A stretch of DNA of 64,000 nt from Plectrocnemia conspersa. Its lineage: Eukaryota; Arthropoda; Insecta; Trichoptera; Polycentropodidae. A program made the translations under genes and the position numbers. The stretch is from assembly GCA_009617715.1 (NCBI GenBank), contig VTFK01000140.1, positions 310,001 through 374,000 of the forward strand, given 5' to 3'. Position 1 is the first letter of the stretch. Every line of letters starts with the position of its first letter. The notes under the pieces are model-generated. The model saw only the letters and a list, made by a program, of their open reading frames with translations, made no database searches and was not told the DNA's origin. Positions 22,301 through 32,839 of the stretch are shown here, in pieces.

Positions 22301-25282
22301 CTCCAACCTTTCGGAGTGCTTCACGCTGATGAGCCTCTCCTTGGTGACATTCTCCACCTGAGCGAGAAGTTCGTAAACTTCAGCCTGGAACTTGGACTTT
22401 TCCTTGTCAGACCTGAAGATCAAAGATTAAGATGGTCAATTTTGAAAATATACAGTATTAATATAGCTTTGATGCGCACCTGGCCTTAGCCTTGGAGAGT
22501 ACATCGATCTGTTCCTGGAAATCAACAACGATTTCCTGGTGCTTCCTTTTGAGAATGTGCGCTGTTTCCTCAGACTCAAGATGGACATCCTCGAGCAGCT
22601 TGCGAAGTTTGCCCAATTCAGTATCGCGCTTTCTGTTAATCTCGAACTAAAATTCATCAAAGTTTATGTAAGGACATTTATTAGAAACGAAACGAAGTTG
22701 CTTCATATATCATTTTATATGTATATATAAATATATTTGACGTAAAGTTTAAAATTATATATATGGCTTTTAAAAAAATCTAAAGAGTGATAATCTAAGT
22801 CAACAGTGAAATACCTTTTGCTTTTGTCATATTCAAGAGTATAATTCAAGCCGAACTGATATAATGAGCAAAACTCGGATATAACGAATATCACGGGACC
22901 GAGAAATTTCCATTGATAAAAAGACTGAAGTAATGAATTATTTTTGTATAATACAACAAACCGAACCCGGACTCTAGCGTCGCTATAACCGCTATAATTC
23001 CTTGGATCCGTGTTCGTTATAGCCGAGTTCCTATTTGTAAACTTGTAAAAGTCAATACCTTAGAATCATTATTCCATTTGCCTATAGCGATTTTTAGCGC
23101 CGATTAAAGACGATTTTCTCTGGTCCCGTGATTTACACGTTAGATTCGGGTTTCACTGTGCAATAATATAAGGAACAATAATTACTCAGATGTGCTATAA
23201 ACTGACATAAACATACGCGATGCTACTGCTTTTAAAAATATCAACATAATCGCAAATTGTGAATGGTTTTAGATATAGAAAATAGGAATGCGGGCAAAAT
23301 TAAGGATATGGTTCTTTGAACGTTCACATGTGTTATAAAAAAATGTAATATTGAATGAATAATCAGGAAATATTTTTTCGCGTCGTTAATACAAATAAAC
23401 GCGCAGATCCCCGCATAACACACGAAATTGGTCGCGAGTTATATATCGTATTATTATTACTTACCAATTATATTAATAATTTATATGGTATTATATATTA
23501 TTAATTACAACCATTTTCTCTTTTATTTATTCGTATTGAATTGTGATAATTATTTAATTATTTTATAAAGCACCTAAATGGAACTAATAAATATATTTAA
23601 ATGGTTTAAGACTTGACTAAATTTATTTATAGACCATAAAATAATTAACAGTTATGATAGTAGTACTACAGATCTATATATAGAATAAAATATGGCAGCT
23701 CATAAATATTTAAAATAATTATTAAGCTTTCAGTATTTTATGAAGTAAATTAAATATACTCGTAAAATTTTGACTTACTAGTCCAGCTTCTTAAGTCCCG
23801 AATTTCACCTATTTGCATAAACTTTTACTAAAAAAAGACATACATCTGCAATGGCAACATAAACAAATACATCGCAAGAGTTAAAAATACATTAATACAC
23901 CGCAGCAATTATCGACATATCGCATGTTCGGCTCGTGTGTGTTTGTGAGTTTATAAAAATGAAAGCAAAAGATAGATTCACCATTAGTCGCCCGATGTGG
24001 GCCACTTTTAGATTTTTTCAGAAACACTACTTTTACTACTTCTACTTTCAATATCTGAGATATGAACCTGGCTTTCGGCACCACCTTCAGCTTCTTCGAG
24101 ACGCTCAGAAAGTTGGATCACCTGGACGCTGAGGTCGGCCTTCTCACGTTCGATCTGAAAAGCGTTTAAAAAAAAATTAAAATATTTTCATATAAAGATG
24201 CGAGCAACGCAGTGACTAATAAGTGTGTCGCGTTCCACATATCTCTCAAAATAATAACCGTGCATAATATTCCATGAGTCAGTGGGCATTATTGGCACGC
24301 GCACCGGCGAGGTGTAAAATTAAAACCGCGGAAAAAATGTATATAGGTTTAACGATCCTGTTACGAAATTGAACCGGGCTCTAAATTTAAACCGAGAGCC
24401 GCTCCTGTACTTGGCCATCTCGGATACGGTTAACCGTGGTCGGAAGTGCTATAAATATACCGCGCATCTAGGTTACTTTTGTTTGAGCGCATCGTAAACC
24501 TCCAGAACAATCGGAAGTAAACACGCGCGGATTTTTATACCGCATTCTCCCGAACTGCCAACTGCCGGAACCTTGTAGTTATGCTGGCGTTTATTAATAG
24601 TGGAGAGTCTCCAGAATGGGTTCGTGGTGTTTGGATGCGACCGACCGATTTGGGTTTGGAAATCTGATATGTCGCGCGCGTTCCAATGCGATACCCGGGA
24701 CTCGATCGAACAAAGAGTGTGCGATTGCATCTTTATGCGTCGCTTAGGTGTATGTACGTCTAGTAAACGCATGTGACGTCGTATTTGAACATATTAAAAT
24801 AAAAGTGAATGCTTATTTATTATCTTGAGTCATACATATGTTAGTTGGCATTATGACCCTTATATTGGTCCGGGATATTCTTGCATCTTATGGTTCTTAT
24901 GACTCTTCCTGTTGATCAAAAACACAAATATGTCTGATAGACTACGTGTTCACACAAGAGAAAGGCGCGTGGAACGCGAACACTGAAGATTTGTAGATAG
25001 ATATGACACTCACCCTCTGGCGCAACTCCCTTTCCGATTCGAGATCGTCATGGAGGAGACGGATCTTGTCCTGGAAAAAGAAATGAAAAATAGCAGCATG
25101 AGCACTACGGCACTTGACGGGAACGCACTGTAAAAGCACTACACAGTCCACACTGATCGGCGCACCTCGAGCCTTGAGAGGGCGCTCAGGTCGGCGCTGT
25201 ATTCGATGCTGACGTCGGCTTGGCCGCCGCCGGACGAGCGGTACGTGTACTTGGACGTCTTGGCCACTGTTGAGGACGACAT
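13812..25282 (-). CDS. Prm: Paramyosin (15 coding exons)
   Basis: Coiled-coil rod protein of invertebrate thick filaments, forming the filament core under myosin. Coding exons: 25282-25166, 25070-25014, 24154-24068, 22646-22480, 22412-22175, 22100-21981, 21683-21417, 21350-21105, 21043-20916, 20844-20732, 15423-15234, 15156-15022, 14958-14668, 14602-14321, 14006-13812 (stop TAA). All introns are GT-AG. The order is a short Ser-rich non-helical head ([15 protein letters not shown]), a heptad rod from about residue 32, and a tail ending [13 protein letters not shown]. Length would be 877 residues, against 879 in Drosophila as I recall. Family blocks such as [20 protein letters not shown] are intact. 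Exon 8 is one base short: the frame is lost at the 4-T run 21139-21142 and both flanking exon phases require one more base. As written it would stop 12 codons into exon 9. I take this as an assembly or sequencing slip first, a real null allele second. Confidence 0.97.
14039..14164 (-). CDS. Prm: Candidate alternative C-terminal exon of paramyosin
   Basis: Inside intron 14 the minus strand has a good acceptor (TTTCCCTTGATTTCCAG before 14164) followed by a phase-0 frame, the phase exon 14 needs. It reads 41 codons, beginning [20 protein letters not shown], to a TAA at 14041-14039. The segment is about as GC-rich as the neighbouring exons and its first 25 codons use coding-like third positions. 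Splicing exon 14 to it would replace the usual 64-residue tail by a 41-residue Ser/Thr-rich one. A weak donor (TGG|GTAGCA, phase 0) near 14053 would alternatively make it a cassette exon. I do not recognise the peptide, so this is inference from splice signals, phase and composition. Confidence 0.45.
   Translation of the reverse strand, partial: DSKLELSTSTAREFQAIYKHLTPSLPTHFSASASRTWVAIS
16367..16400 (-). promoter_or_regulatory. Prm: Internal promoter of miniparamyosin (TATA + initiator)
   Basis: On the minus strand TATATA starts at 16400. An initiator-like TTAGTC lies 31-36 nt downstream, with its A at 16367, which leaves a 24-nt 5'UTR before the ATG at 16343. The spacing fits arthropod TATA/Inr promoters. 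Upstream, at 16475-16468, TAAATTTA matches the core of a MEF2 site (9 of 10 consensus positions). Confidence 0.55.
16431..17180. other. Upstream region of miniparamyosin
   Basis: The first 260 bp are markedly less AT-rich than the rest of intron 10 and probably hold control sequences of the internal promoter. The 86-codon plus-strand open stretch there has no recognisable product. The remainder is AT-rich intron without features. Confidence 0.4.
17180..20230. repeat. Intronic satellite: about eight diverged 290-440 bp units
   Basis: Within Prm intron 10 the same ordered blocks recur: the palindromic AGTGCTAGCACT (near 17924, 18212, 18537, 18869, 19197, 19637, 20037), then TTTTTCGGGAAGATATTTTTAG-like sequence, then TAAATTGACCGTTAGCGCACGG-like sequence, then CATTGCGACTAA. 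The first four intervals are about 288, 325, 332 and 328 bp; the last two are longer (about 440 and 400). Copies are well diverged, so the array is old. No reading frame is conserved. Confidence 0.8.
20231..20731. other. Start of paramyosin intron 10, AT-rich
   Basis: Ordinary AT-rich intron sequence between the satellite and exon 10. A 102-codon plus-strand open stretch overlaps the exon and is an antisense shadow. Confidence 0.5.
22804..23158. mobile_element. Pogo-like MITE in Prm intron 3
   Basis: The ends are inverted repeats. Left: CAGTGAAA at 22804 and, after an apparent insertion, TATCACGGGACC near 22890. Right: the reverse complement, TGGTCCCGTGATTTACACG and TTTCACTG, ending at 23158. 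Between them, repeated ATATAACGAA and TTCGTTATAGCC motifs occur in both orientations, a pattern I associate with pogo/Tigger-type MITEs. No clear TA duplication is seen at the borders and no coding capacity exists. Confidence 0.5.
23159..24067. other. Remainder of Prm intron 3
   Basis: AT-rich intron sequence between the MITE and exon 3. I see no gene, RNA or clear regulatory motif. Confidence 0.5.
24230..24780. promoter_or_regulatory. Prm: Candidate muscle enhancer in Prm intron 2
   Basis: Most of the 859-bp intron 2 is GC-richer than other introns here. It contains a full match to the MEF2 consensus YTAWWWWTAR (CTAAATTTAA, 24381-24390), a second near match (CTATAAATAT near 24450), and E-boxes CAACTG (24559-24564) and CATGTG (24770-24775). 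Paramyosin in Drosophila is known to depend on MEF2 and E-box input. The antisense 99-codon open stretch here has no recognisable product. Function is inferred. Confidence 0.4.
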
Positions 25283-25416
25283 GATGGCTGCGGTGGGCCG
25301 CTCTGGTGCCGGGCTCGACTCAACTGGCAGTCGGCGAGTCGGACCCACCGAACCAGCCAGCCCCACCGTCCCTTCCCGCCCCCGCCGGCGACTATTCCTG
25401 GAGCGGCTCGGGTTAC

Positions 25417-25445
25417 TGCCGCGGACGTCGCTGGCGCCTTTTATA
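25417..25445 (-). promoter_or_regulatory. Prm: Paramyosin promoter: TATA box and initiator
   Basis: On the minus strand TATAAAAG occupies 25445-25438, flanked by GC-rich sequence. The initiator GCAGTAAC places the start at about 25417, 28 nt from the first T of the TATA box. This leaves an uninterrupted 135-nt 5'UTR to the ATG at 25282. A GC-rich island continues upstream to about 25620. Confidence 0.75.
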
Positions 25446-25792
25446 GCCACGGCGCCCCACCCCGCCGTTCCGCATTGCACGGCCGTTTGGATTTTGGATT
25501 TCGGATCGCGCGCCGCCAGGGGTCGGCATGAGCGCGCGACTGTAGCGCCGCCGGCGACGCGAAACGCGGAAACCAGATCTGGCGTGTGAATAGATCCATA
25601 CCTGCGCTTTCGCGCTTAGCAGAATTATCTCTACCAGCAATAATATAAGGTTCAGAATACCAGAAAAAATCACATCTTATTTTGGCCATTTTGTGATATA
25701 AAAAATAATTATAAGTAGAAGTTATTTAGATAGTAATATTTAAAATACTGCCATATTAAATTACTAGATACTCTTAAATTTAATTAGGGTGC

Positions 25793-26911
25793 TCGGATTT
25801 TTCCGGACAGGATTTTTGCGGACATGATATTTCCAGGTACTGATTATTCCGGACACGAACTTTTTGTACATGATCTTTCCGGACACTGATTATACCGGAC
25901 AGGATTTTTCCGGACACTGATCATTTCGAACATGGATTTTTCCGGACAAAAAATATTTTTTATATCATATTAAAATATAAAATTAAGTTTACCGTTGTTT
26001 TGATTGCTAATTTTTAACTCCGAGTTCAATGTAGCAATCAATTTGAATTAAATCCAATTAATCAATATTCTATTTTGCGAAAAAGTGTTGCAAAATAACC
26101 GTTATTGCCATTTTAATTATTTTTATAACATTTTTAACTAGTTGACGTCTATAAAAACGGACAAAAATATATAAATTTTATAAAATATAAATATTATAAA
26201 AGTAACACAAAACTATGTAGTAATAGAAATAAGCCATTTAGGCGAGAGAATAGAAAAAAGTTTTTTGTAGCTATGCGAAGGATTAATTTTATGACTTGTC
26301 ACTATTTCTATATTTATGACAATCCTTTCGAAAGGATTTAGACAAAAATGCCGCTTTCAATAATGGAAAAATGTAATTAGGACGTGCTTGAGGTTGTCAT
26401 CCGCATATTCAATACATCATAACACATGTAATAAAGATAAACGTTGGGCGCATATTTGAGAATGACTTTCAGATAAAACGGGAAAAAAATAGCCCGTATG
26501 AAATTTGTGTACACAGCGATTTTTATTTGTTGCTCACATCCGAAATTTGCCATTCATAAAAGCGGTTGGCAAAAAGTATTAATCAATCTTTATTCAACAT
26601 TTATTTGACCATTTTAATAGACGTCAACTAGATAAAAATGTTATAAAAATAATCAAATTACAAGCAATAAGTATTTTTATTTCATTTTAATTCAAGTTGA
26701 TTGCTACATTAAGATTTCTAGTTAAAAATTCAACATTCCAAATGCTTATCTAATTTTTTTATTTTTAAATCAAAATTAAAATATATTTTTGTCCGGAATT
26801 ATCTATAATATGTTCGAAATAATCAGTGTCCGGAAAAATCCTGTCCGGAATAATCAGTTACTGGAAAGATCATGTCCGCAAAAATTTGTCCGGAATAATC
26901 ACCGAACCATA
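25793..26911. mobile_element. Foldback element with CCGGA-rich inverted arms
   Basis: The left arm (about 25793-26165) and right arm (about 26610-26911) are inverted repeats: each has an outer part made of short imperfect units around TTCCGGACACTGATTATTCC, then an AT-rich inner part ending in the TTTTATAACATTTTTAACTAG / GACGTCTAT block. About 440 bp of unique sequence lies between, with no usable reading frame. Termini read GGTGCTCGG and CCGAACC. No clean target duplication is visible. It is a non-autonomous foldback or MITE-like element, only about 350 bp upstream of the paramyosin TATA box. Confidence 0.8.
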
Positions 26912-26939
26912 ATTATATATATAATCAGCAGTATCAGCG

Positions 26940-27248
26940 AAGTAATAATATCCATGTTATTATCTTAATATTAACATGGTCAACTAGCTAAAAATTTTAT
27001 AAAATGAATCAAAATACCAATAACGGGTATTTTGAAAAACTGATAAAACGTTTTTTCATAGTAAAAATATTGACTCATTGGATTAAATTTAAGTTGATTA
27101 CTACATTAAACTCCGTAGATAAAAAATTCAATAATCCAAATGTTTGATTTTAATATCATAAAAAAATATTTTTTGTCCGGAATTAGCAATGTTCGAAATA
27201 ATCAATGTCCGGAAAAATCATTGTCCGGAAAGATCATGTCCGCAAAAT
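26940..27248. repeat. Extra right arm of the CCGGA foldback family
   Basis: This repeats the right-arm order in the same orientation: GTCAACTAG, the inner AT-rich block, GATTACTACATTAAACTCC, then TTGTCCGGAATTAGC and further CCGGA units. It lacks a partner arm, so it is a solo arm or a broken copy next to the full element. Confidence 0.75.
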
Positions 27249-27448
27249 AAATAATTTTAAACAGTAATCAAACAATACAAAAGCTTTAAAATAATATAAA
27301 GGTAAATTCGCGAATTATATTATGTTATACATTTATGTAAAACAATTTTTTTTTGGGCATTCGTGTTTTTATTTTTGAAACAATAAATTCATTAAAAAAA
27401 TCATTATTTTTACGTGAAAATGAAAGCAAATTTTGCAACTATTAAATT

Positions 27449-27530
27449 CAGGGGTCTCCAACAGTTTTGATCTGCGGGCCGAATTTTTCAAAATTCGGCG
27501 GGCCACAACCCGATTTTATAAAAAATAATT
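27449..27530. mobile_element. Possible truncated hAT end
   Basis: CAGGGGTCTCCAAC followed by GCGGGCCGAATTTT and a short GGGCCAC block has the form of a hAT terminal region. No matching second end is visible. Similar GGGCCGC motifs occur near 44033-44090. Confidence 0.3.
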
Positions 27531-27672
27531 ACGTAAATAGTAATTATATAATGCATATATTTTTTATAAATTGCATAAAGTACGTTCAAGTGAATTATAT
27601 TTTTTTGCGTTTTATATTGAACGCACTGTCGGTCAAAAGTCACGAATTCATCCTTATTTCTTTTAAATATAT

Positions 27673-28052
<380 letters not shown>

Positions 28053-28060
28053 AAATATAT

Positions 28061-28631
28061 ATACCAAATTAAACGATAAACTATTGTTTATATTTACCAT
28101 AATAATATTTTATTATATTATTATTTTTTTAATCGCTATTTCTTGTTTTATACAGAATCATAAATGCGGACAAGCGTGACTAAAGCGGTTAAGTTTTAAC
28201 GACTTGTTTAATTTTAATGCTCTGCATATTTATTGACATGCATTCGAAACTACTAAAAGCCATAATCTGGGGAGTGCTTGTTTCGGTTTTAATTTAGTTT
28301 AATTCAAACTATCGGACCTTTTAGATAAATTTGATGTTTTGTTATACTTTTTAAATAATCAACACGAAAATATTAAATTTATTATGAACATAGTTAGTGG
28401 CTACTATTTTTGGTCACAGAGATTAAAACAAGGGTTTAGTGCTCGGTACCGACCGTACGTGACAATAGACGAATGCATCATAATAGCGTTTGGAAATACA
28501 TGTGCCATTGTGCATCATAAAAATAACACCATAAATCGTAATTGGCCGTTGCAGCAAAAAGTAGACAAGAACAAAAAAATTACTATGCTTATAAAAGGCG
28601 AATAAACAACATAAACTGTCGATTTATTATA
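28061..28631. other. AT-rich spacer between hAT and mariner elements
   Basis: No recognisable motif. An 88-codon plus-strand open stretch at 28339 has no family signature; I do not support it as a gene. Confidence 0.4.
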
Positions 28632-29903
28632 TTAGGTAATCCCGGAATTAATGTCGTTTTTTATTAAAACTCAAACTTTTTTTTTTTTCCATTATTTAAT
28701 ATTTTTTTAATACAAAGTAATTTCTAGTGTTATCTACGACTCTTTTGCCATCTTGTTACTAGATCTAAAATTCCTTTTCATAAAAGGCTTTTGGTTTAGA
28801 TTCGAAGAACTCCGAAAGACCCGATTTCAGTTTTTGTCGAATTGTCGAATTTTTTGTTCCCTAATTGCGTTTCTAAAAAGCGAAATAAGTGAAAGTTGCT
28901 CGGTACCAAGTCCAGAGAATAGGGTGGATGCAATAAAACATTCCAGCTAAGGTCCTGGATTTTTTTACGGGTAATATCGGCAACATGCGGCTGGGCGTTA
29001 TCATGTTGAAGAATGACATTACTTTTATTCACAAAGAGCAGGTCTAATTTTTTGTAACGTCGTATTTAATTTGTCCATCTGTTCACAATAGAGGGCTGCA
29101 GTAACAGTTTGCCCTTGTTTTAAAACATCATAATAAATTACACCTTTCGAATCCCACCACACACACAATAATGCTTTCCGATGATGTAGTCCTGGTTTTG
29201 GTGTTGGAATTGGGGTTTGACTTCGATTTAACCATTGTTTTTATTTTTTTATATCATGATAAAGAACCCATTTTTCGTCTCTGGTGATAAAGTCATGGAG
29301 AAACGGGGTAAAATGTTGCTTTTCTTGGAGTATTTTGCATGTGTTGAGGCGTTGAGCTTTGTTGCGTCGGTGAGCGCGCGAGGAACCGAGATACCTTATT
29401 TTTTAACTTTTCGCAGTTTCTCAAGATAACGATGGGTGTTCGACCGTGATGTGCCGACTTTCTTCGATAATTCATCAATGGTCATAATCGGATTTGCTTC
29501 GATTTCCGCCTTTAGAGCTGAACTATCCACTAGACTGGGCCGTCCACTTCGAAGCTCGTCCTTCAAATCGAGATTGCCCGCTAGAAATTTTTTGAACCAA
29601 CTTTGGCACTTTCTTTTGTCCAGTATATCATCGTAAATGTCATAAATGCATTCTGTTGCTTCTGTCGCAGTTTTTTTTTAATGAAACGAAAACAGCATAC
29701 AGCTTCTTAAATGTGTTTCCGAAGGACACGTCTCTGCCATTGTTTGTAAATGGGGTAGAAAAGATTTTTTTTGTTTAAAAGAAAGGCAAAGGATCACAGA
29801 GAAGAAAAAAATTACAGCGCACGTCTTCACTGCTCATCGGACCCAAAAATACTAAGCCAAAGTTGCCTATTAAAAAAACGACATTAATTCCGGGATTACC
29901 TAA
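28632..29903 (-). mobile_element. Mariner element, full length by its ends
   Basis: Inverted repeats of about 33 bp bound the element: TTAGGTAATCCCGGAATTAA begins at 28632 and its reverse complement ends at 29903. TA dinucleotides flank both ends (28630-28631, 29904-29905), the mariner target duplication. At 1272 bp it has the normal length of a mariner. The transposase lies on the minus strand and is broken, so the copy is inactive but could be mobilised by an active relative. Confidence 0.92.
28796..29745 (-). pseudogene. Mariner transposase, frameshifted
   Basis: Cut-and-paste DDE/D transposase. From the minus strand: N-terminal helix-turn-helix remnants (about 29745-29440), then PKPGLHHRKALLCVWWDSKG near 29190 around the second catalytic block, then VILQHDNAQPHVA (about 29020) and HPPYSLDLVPSNFHLF (about 28920), the block with the last catalytic Asp of the DD34D set. 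Several frame changes and stops separate these pieces. The usual SPDLAPSD is SLDLVPSN here. Confidence 0.85.
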
Positions 29904-29905
29904 TA

Positions 29906-31378
29906 TCTTTCTGACATTTTCGTAATCAAAAAAATACAAAGTTCCCTGCGTTTGAATTAATATTCTAACGGAATTCCCCAAAGACGAAATAGCCCGCTAG
30001 TCGTAAATTGAACATTCTATTTTTTATATTTTTTTGCTTGACCTCTTAACCGAGGTATAATAATCATATGTTTTTATATTGTAAAAAACATGTGACATAT
30101 GACATTAGCTTAATAAATTAATAAAATAAATAAATAATTATAATAGTTACAATTATATGAATCTGCGTGCGTTGGGTGCCGAAAAATTAAGCAGTTGCGA
30201 GACTTCTATAATATTAAAATTTATCAACTAATCCTGAGATTTGAGGTTCTTGAAAACTGATGTTTTGCATGGATAAATAATTATTTATTTATTTTACGGA
30301 TATCTTTTGCATATAAACAATTTATGAATATAAGGTGTAACGTAAAAATTGATATTTATTAAAATTAGGATCTTTCAGTTGCCGCTGATATGGGTAATTA
30401 ATTTTTATGATAATATACACGCGCCGTTACTGTATATACGAAATTTGCTCACACGTGCGAGGGTCCGAAAAAAATATATCAGGGCAAATCTGTCGCGTTT
30501 ACTTAATTATGAAATTGGCCCGAGTTTTTCGGACGATTAATAACACGTACACAAATATATCGGCGTTTATTTATACATTTCCGGGAAGAAGGTGAAAATG
30601 AGTTATCTTGGTGTGAATCAGACCAGTGAATACACAAACAACGTGTATTTTAGGAGCTGAGCGTAATGCAATCGACGTTTAATTACTAAGCGTTTTGCTC
30701 ACACTCACTCACAAAAATATTTTCTTATTATTTGATAGCGGTGCCTGCATTCAAACGATGGCGATTAATCGCAGACTTATTTGTCTTGAGTGAAACTGAA
30801 TATCTATGCTGTGGGGAAGTCACTCATTTCATCTTTCATGCAATATGTTTTTTTTCAGTTGAACGTCAATGCTATTTAAAGAGTTTTTATATGGCAAATG
30901 ATTTTTTTAATAATTCTAAGAATCATCTTCAAGCTCGCGTTGTTTCGATTGTGTATATTTTTGCTTCGTTTTATAGGAATTTTAATATTTCATCCATCAA
31001 TGCAATGCAATGATTTAAAAATCATAATAAATCGATCTTTTCAAGAAAAGCTCAATAAGTCCTGACTTTGAGCTTTTCTCTAGATCGGATATAATTTACA
31101 GTTTTAAAAATAAAAATTAATACTGCATATTTTTGCTGTTTACGTGGCTTTGTTCAGACAGTATTTCAGTTAATTAAGTTAGAGATCTTATTCTCTGTTA
31201 GGCACAATTTCAGTTTAATTTTATTCATTAACTATTTTTTTTAATCTTCCATTGTAACCTGATAAGCGTAAGCCTAATATGTTACAATTAGGGTTTTTCG
31301 GGTCTAGGTACCCGGACTTGGACCCGCCGGATTTAGGTAAAAATACCCGGTCCAAGACCCGGCGCGTTCGAGTCATTT
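29906..31378. other. Spacer with a LINE-A tail and a GC-richer patch
   Basis: About 30055-30145 matches the 3' tail of LINE-A (ATTAGCT, AATAAATTAATAAAATAAAT) on the plus strand without coding sequence. At 30340-30720 the sequence is more complex and contains TAATTA motifs, so it may be regulatory. At 31291-31375 a short GC-rich segment with inverted GGACTTGGACCC / GGTCCAAGACCC motifs may be a small MITE. No gene is supported. Confidence 0.4.
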
Positions 31379-31930
31379 TTCATACAATAATTTTCTAATA
31401 CGAATGAATATAAATACTAAAACATTCATCTTCAATATTTCCTGAACATTTAACCATTCCAATCTATCAATCATACTCCTACAACTAGTAAATCAATTTT
31501 TATTTAAGACTACTTTCATTGGAATCTTATCTAATTTATTAAACATATCTAAATTGTCGCAGTAAAATGGGACAATATGATACTATTGTAAATTTTATTT
31601 TGTGTTTATACTTAACATATATTTCATTCTCAATAATATACTTATTTTTCTACTAATTTTTTTAATATCTAAAAACAATGTTCCTGATTGTTGTTCACAT
31701 AGTATATTTTGAGAAATAATAAAATTCTTTAATTGTTACAAGGCAACATGTTGATTGGTCTCATATCCTCAACACTTTTTATAGGTATAATAGTAGCAAT
31801 ATTAAAATTTTCAGGTATTTCTCCTTTGGAGAGTGCATTACTTATTAAATAAAATTTAATTTAGATCATATTATTTCCCGAGTTTCTTTAATTACATTTA
31901 CATTTAATTCATCAGTAGTGGTTTATTTTT
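31379..31930 (-). mobile_element. LINE-A fragment, minus strand
   Basis: Blocks match the plus-strand LINE-A at 36-37 kb: the region encoding SMIDRLEW near 31455-31480 and, further along the minus strand, a frame reading EDMRPINML near 31760, the RT block seen at 36095 as EEMRPINML. The middle of the RT domain is missing, so two parts were joined by a deletion. Confidence 0.65.
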
Positions 31931-32486
31931 TTAATTTATATATTATGTTATGAATTTCTTCTAATGATACTAATTTAAATTTAATTTAAATGATTAAATA
32001 CTATAATTAATTATTTTTTTTCAACAATATTATACCACAATTATAAAATGTCTGCAGATGTATATAATACAGTGATACAAGTGGCCACTAAGTTTATAAA
32101 ATCCAATTCCAAGTCATCTTTCAAACACTTGTTCACTTCATTAGAAATATCTTATCCGGTTTAACGATCTGACATTGAGTACAATCCATCAAGTTCTTCA
32201 GTAATTTAAAAGTTTTCCTCAATACCTCTAATTTAACAGTGTATTTTAAATCTGTGCTATAGCTATTTTGTAAAGCGGAATTCAGAATACTGCAACCTGA
32301 TCCATAACATTTTATTGTTTCTAATTTTTTAATTGAATAAATAATTCATTTAATATTATTATATTGATAATTATAATTTATAATTATTAAACACAGGTTT
32401 TATTTTATAATTTAAAGAAATTAGTAAGAAGTCAGTCCAGTAATAACATAACGAACGATTCAACATTAAACGGAGAACAACTGTAT

Positions 32487-32792
32487 GTGCGTGTTGTATA
32501 TTTTCCGCCAATGCAGGCACGTGAAGTAAGTGATGTCTTTTTTCACACTTTAATGTCAAACAGTGATTTTTTAATTGGCAAAAATATAATCATTTTAGGT
32601 GATTTCAATATTCCGTCCGCCCCATATTTGCGTGCGGAGATTGATTTCACCAGTTCATTATTTAATTTATCTGATATTAATTGTGTCAATAATATTTATA
32701 ATAAAAAACTTGATGTAATTTTAGCGAACATATATGCTAATTGCGATGACGTCACGAGAAGTTCAAACAGCCAAATTCACGTCCATTTATAA
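32487..32792 (+). pseudogene. LINE-B endonuclease fragment
   Basis: The open stretch contains VYFPP, then IIILGDFNIPSA, the catalytic GDFN block of AP-endonuclease domains, and the follow-on LDVILAN. Upstream the frame continues back to about 32440. It breaks by frameshift near 32795 before the linker to the RT domain. Confidence 0.82.
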
Positions 32793-32839
32793 ATGAAAAA
32801 GTATGTAAGAATATACTGTATGGATGGTAGTTTAGGGAA

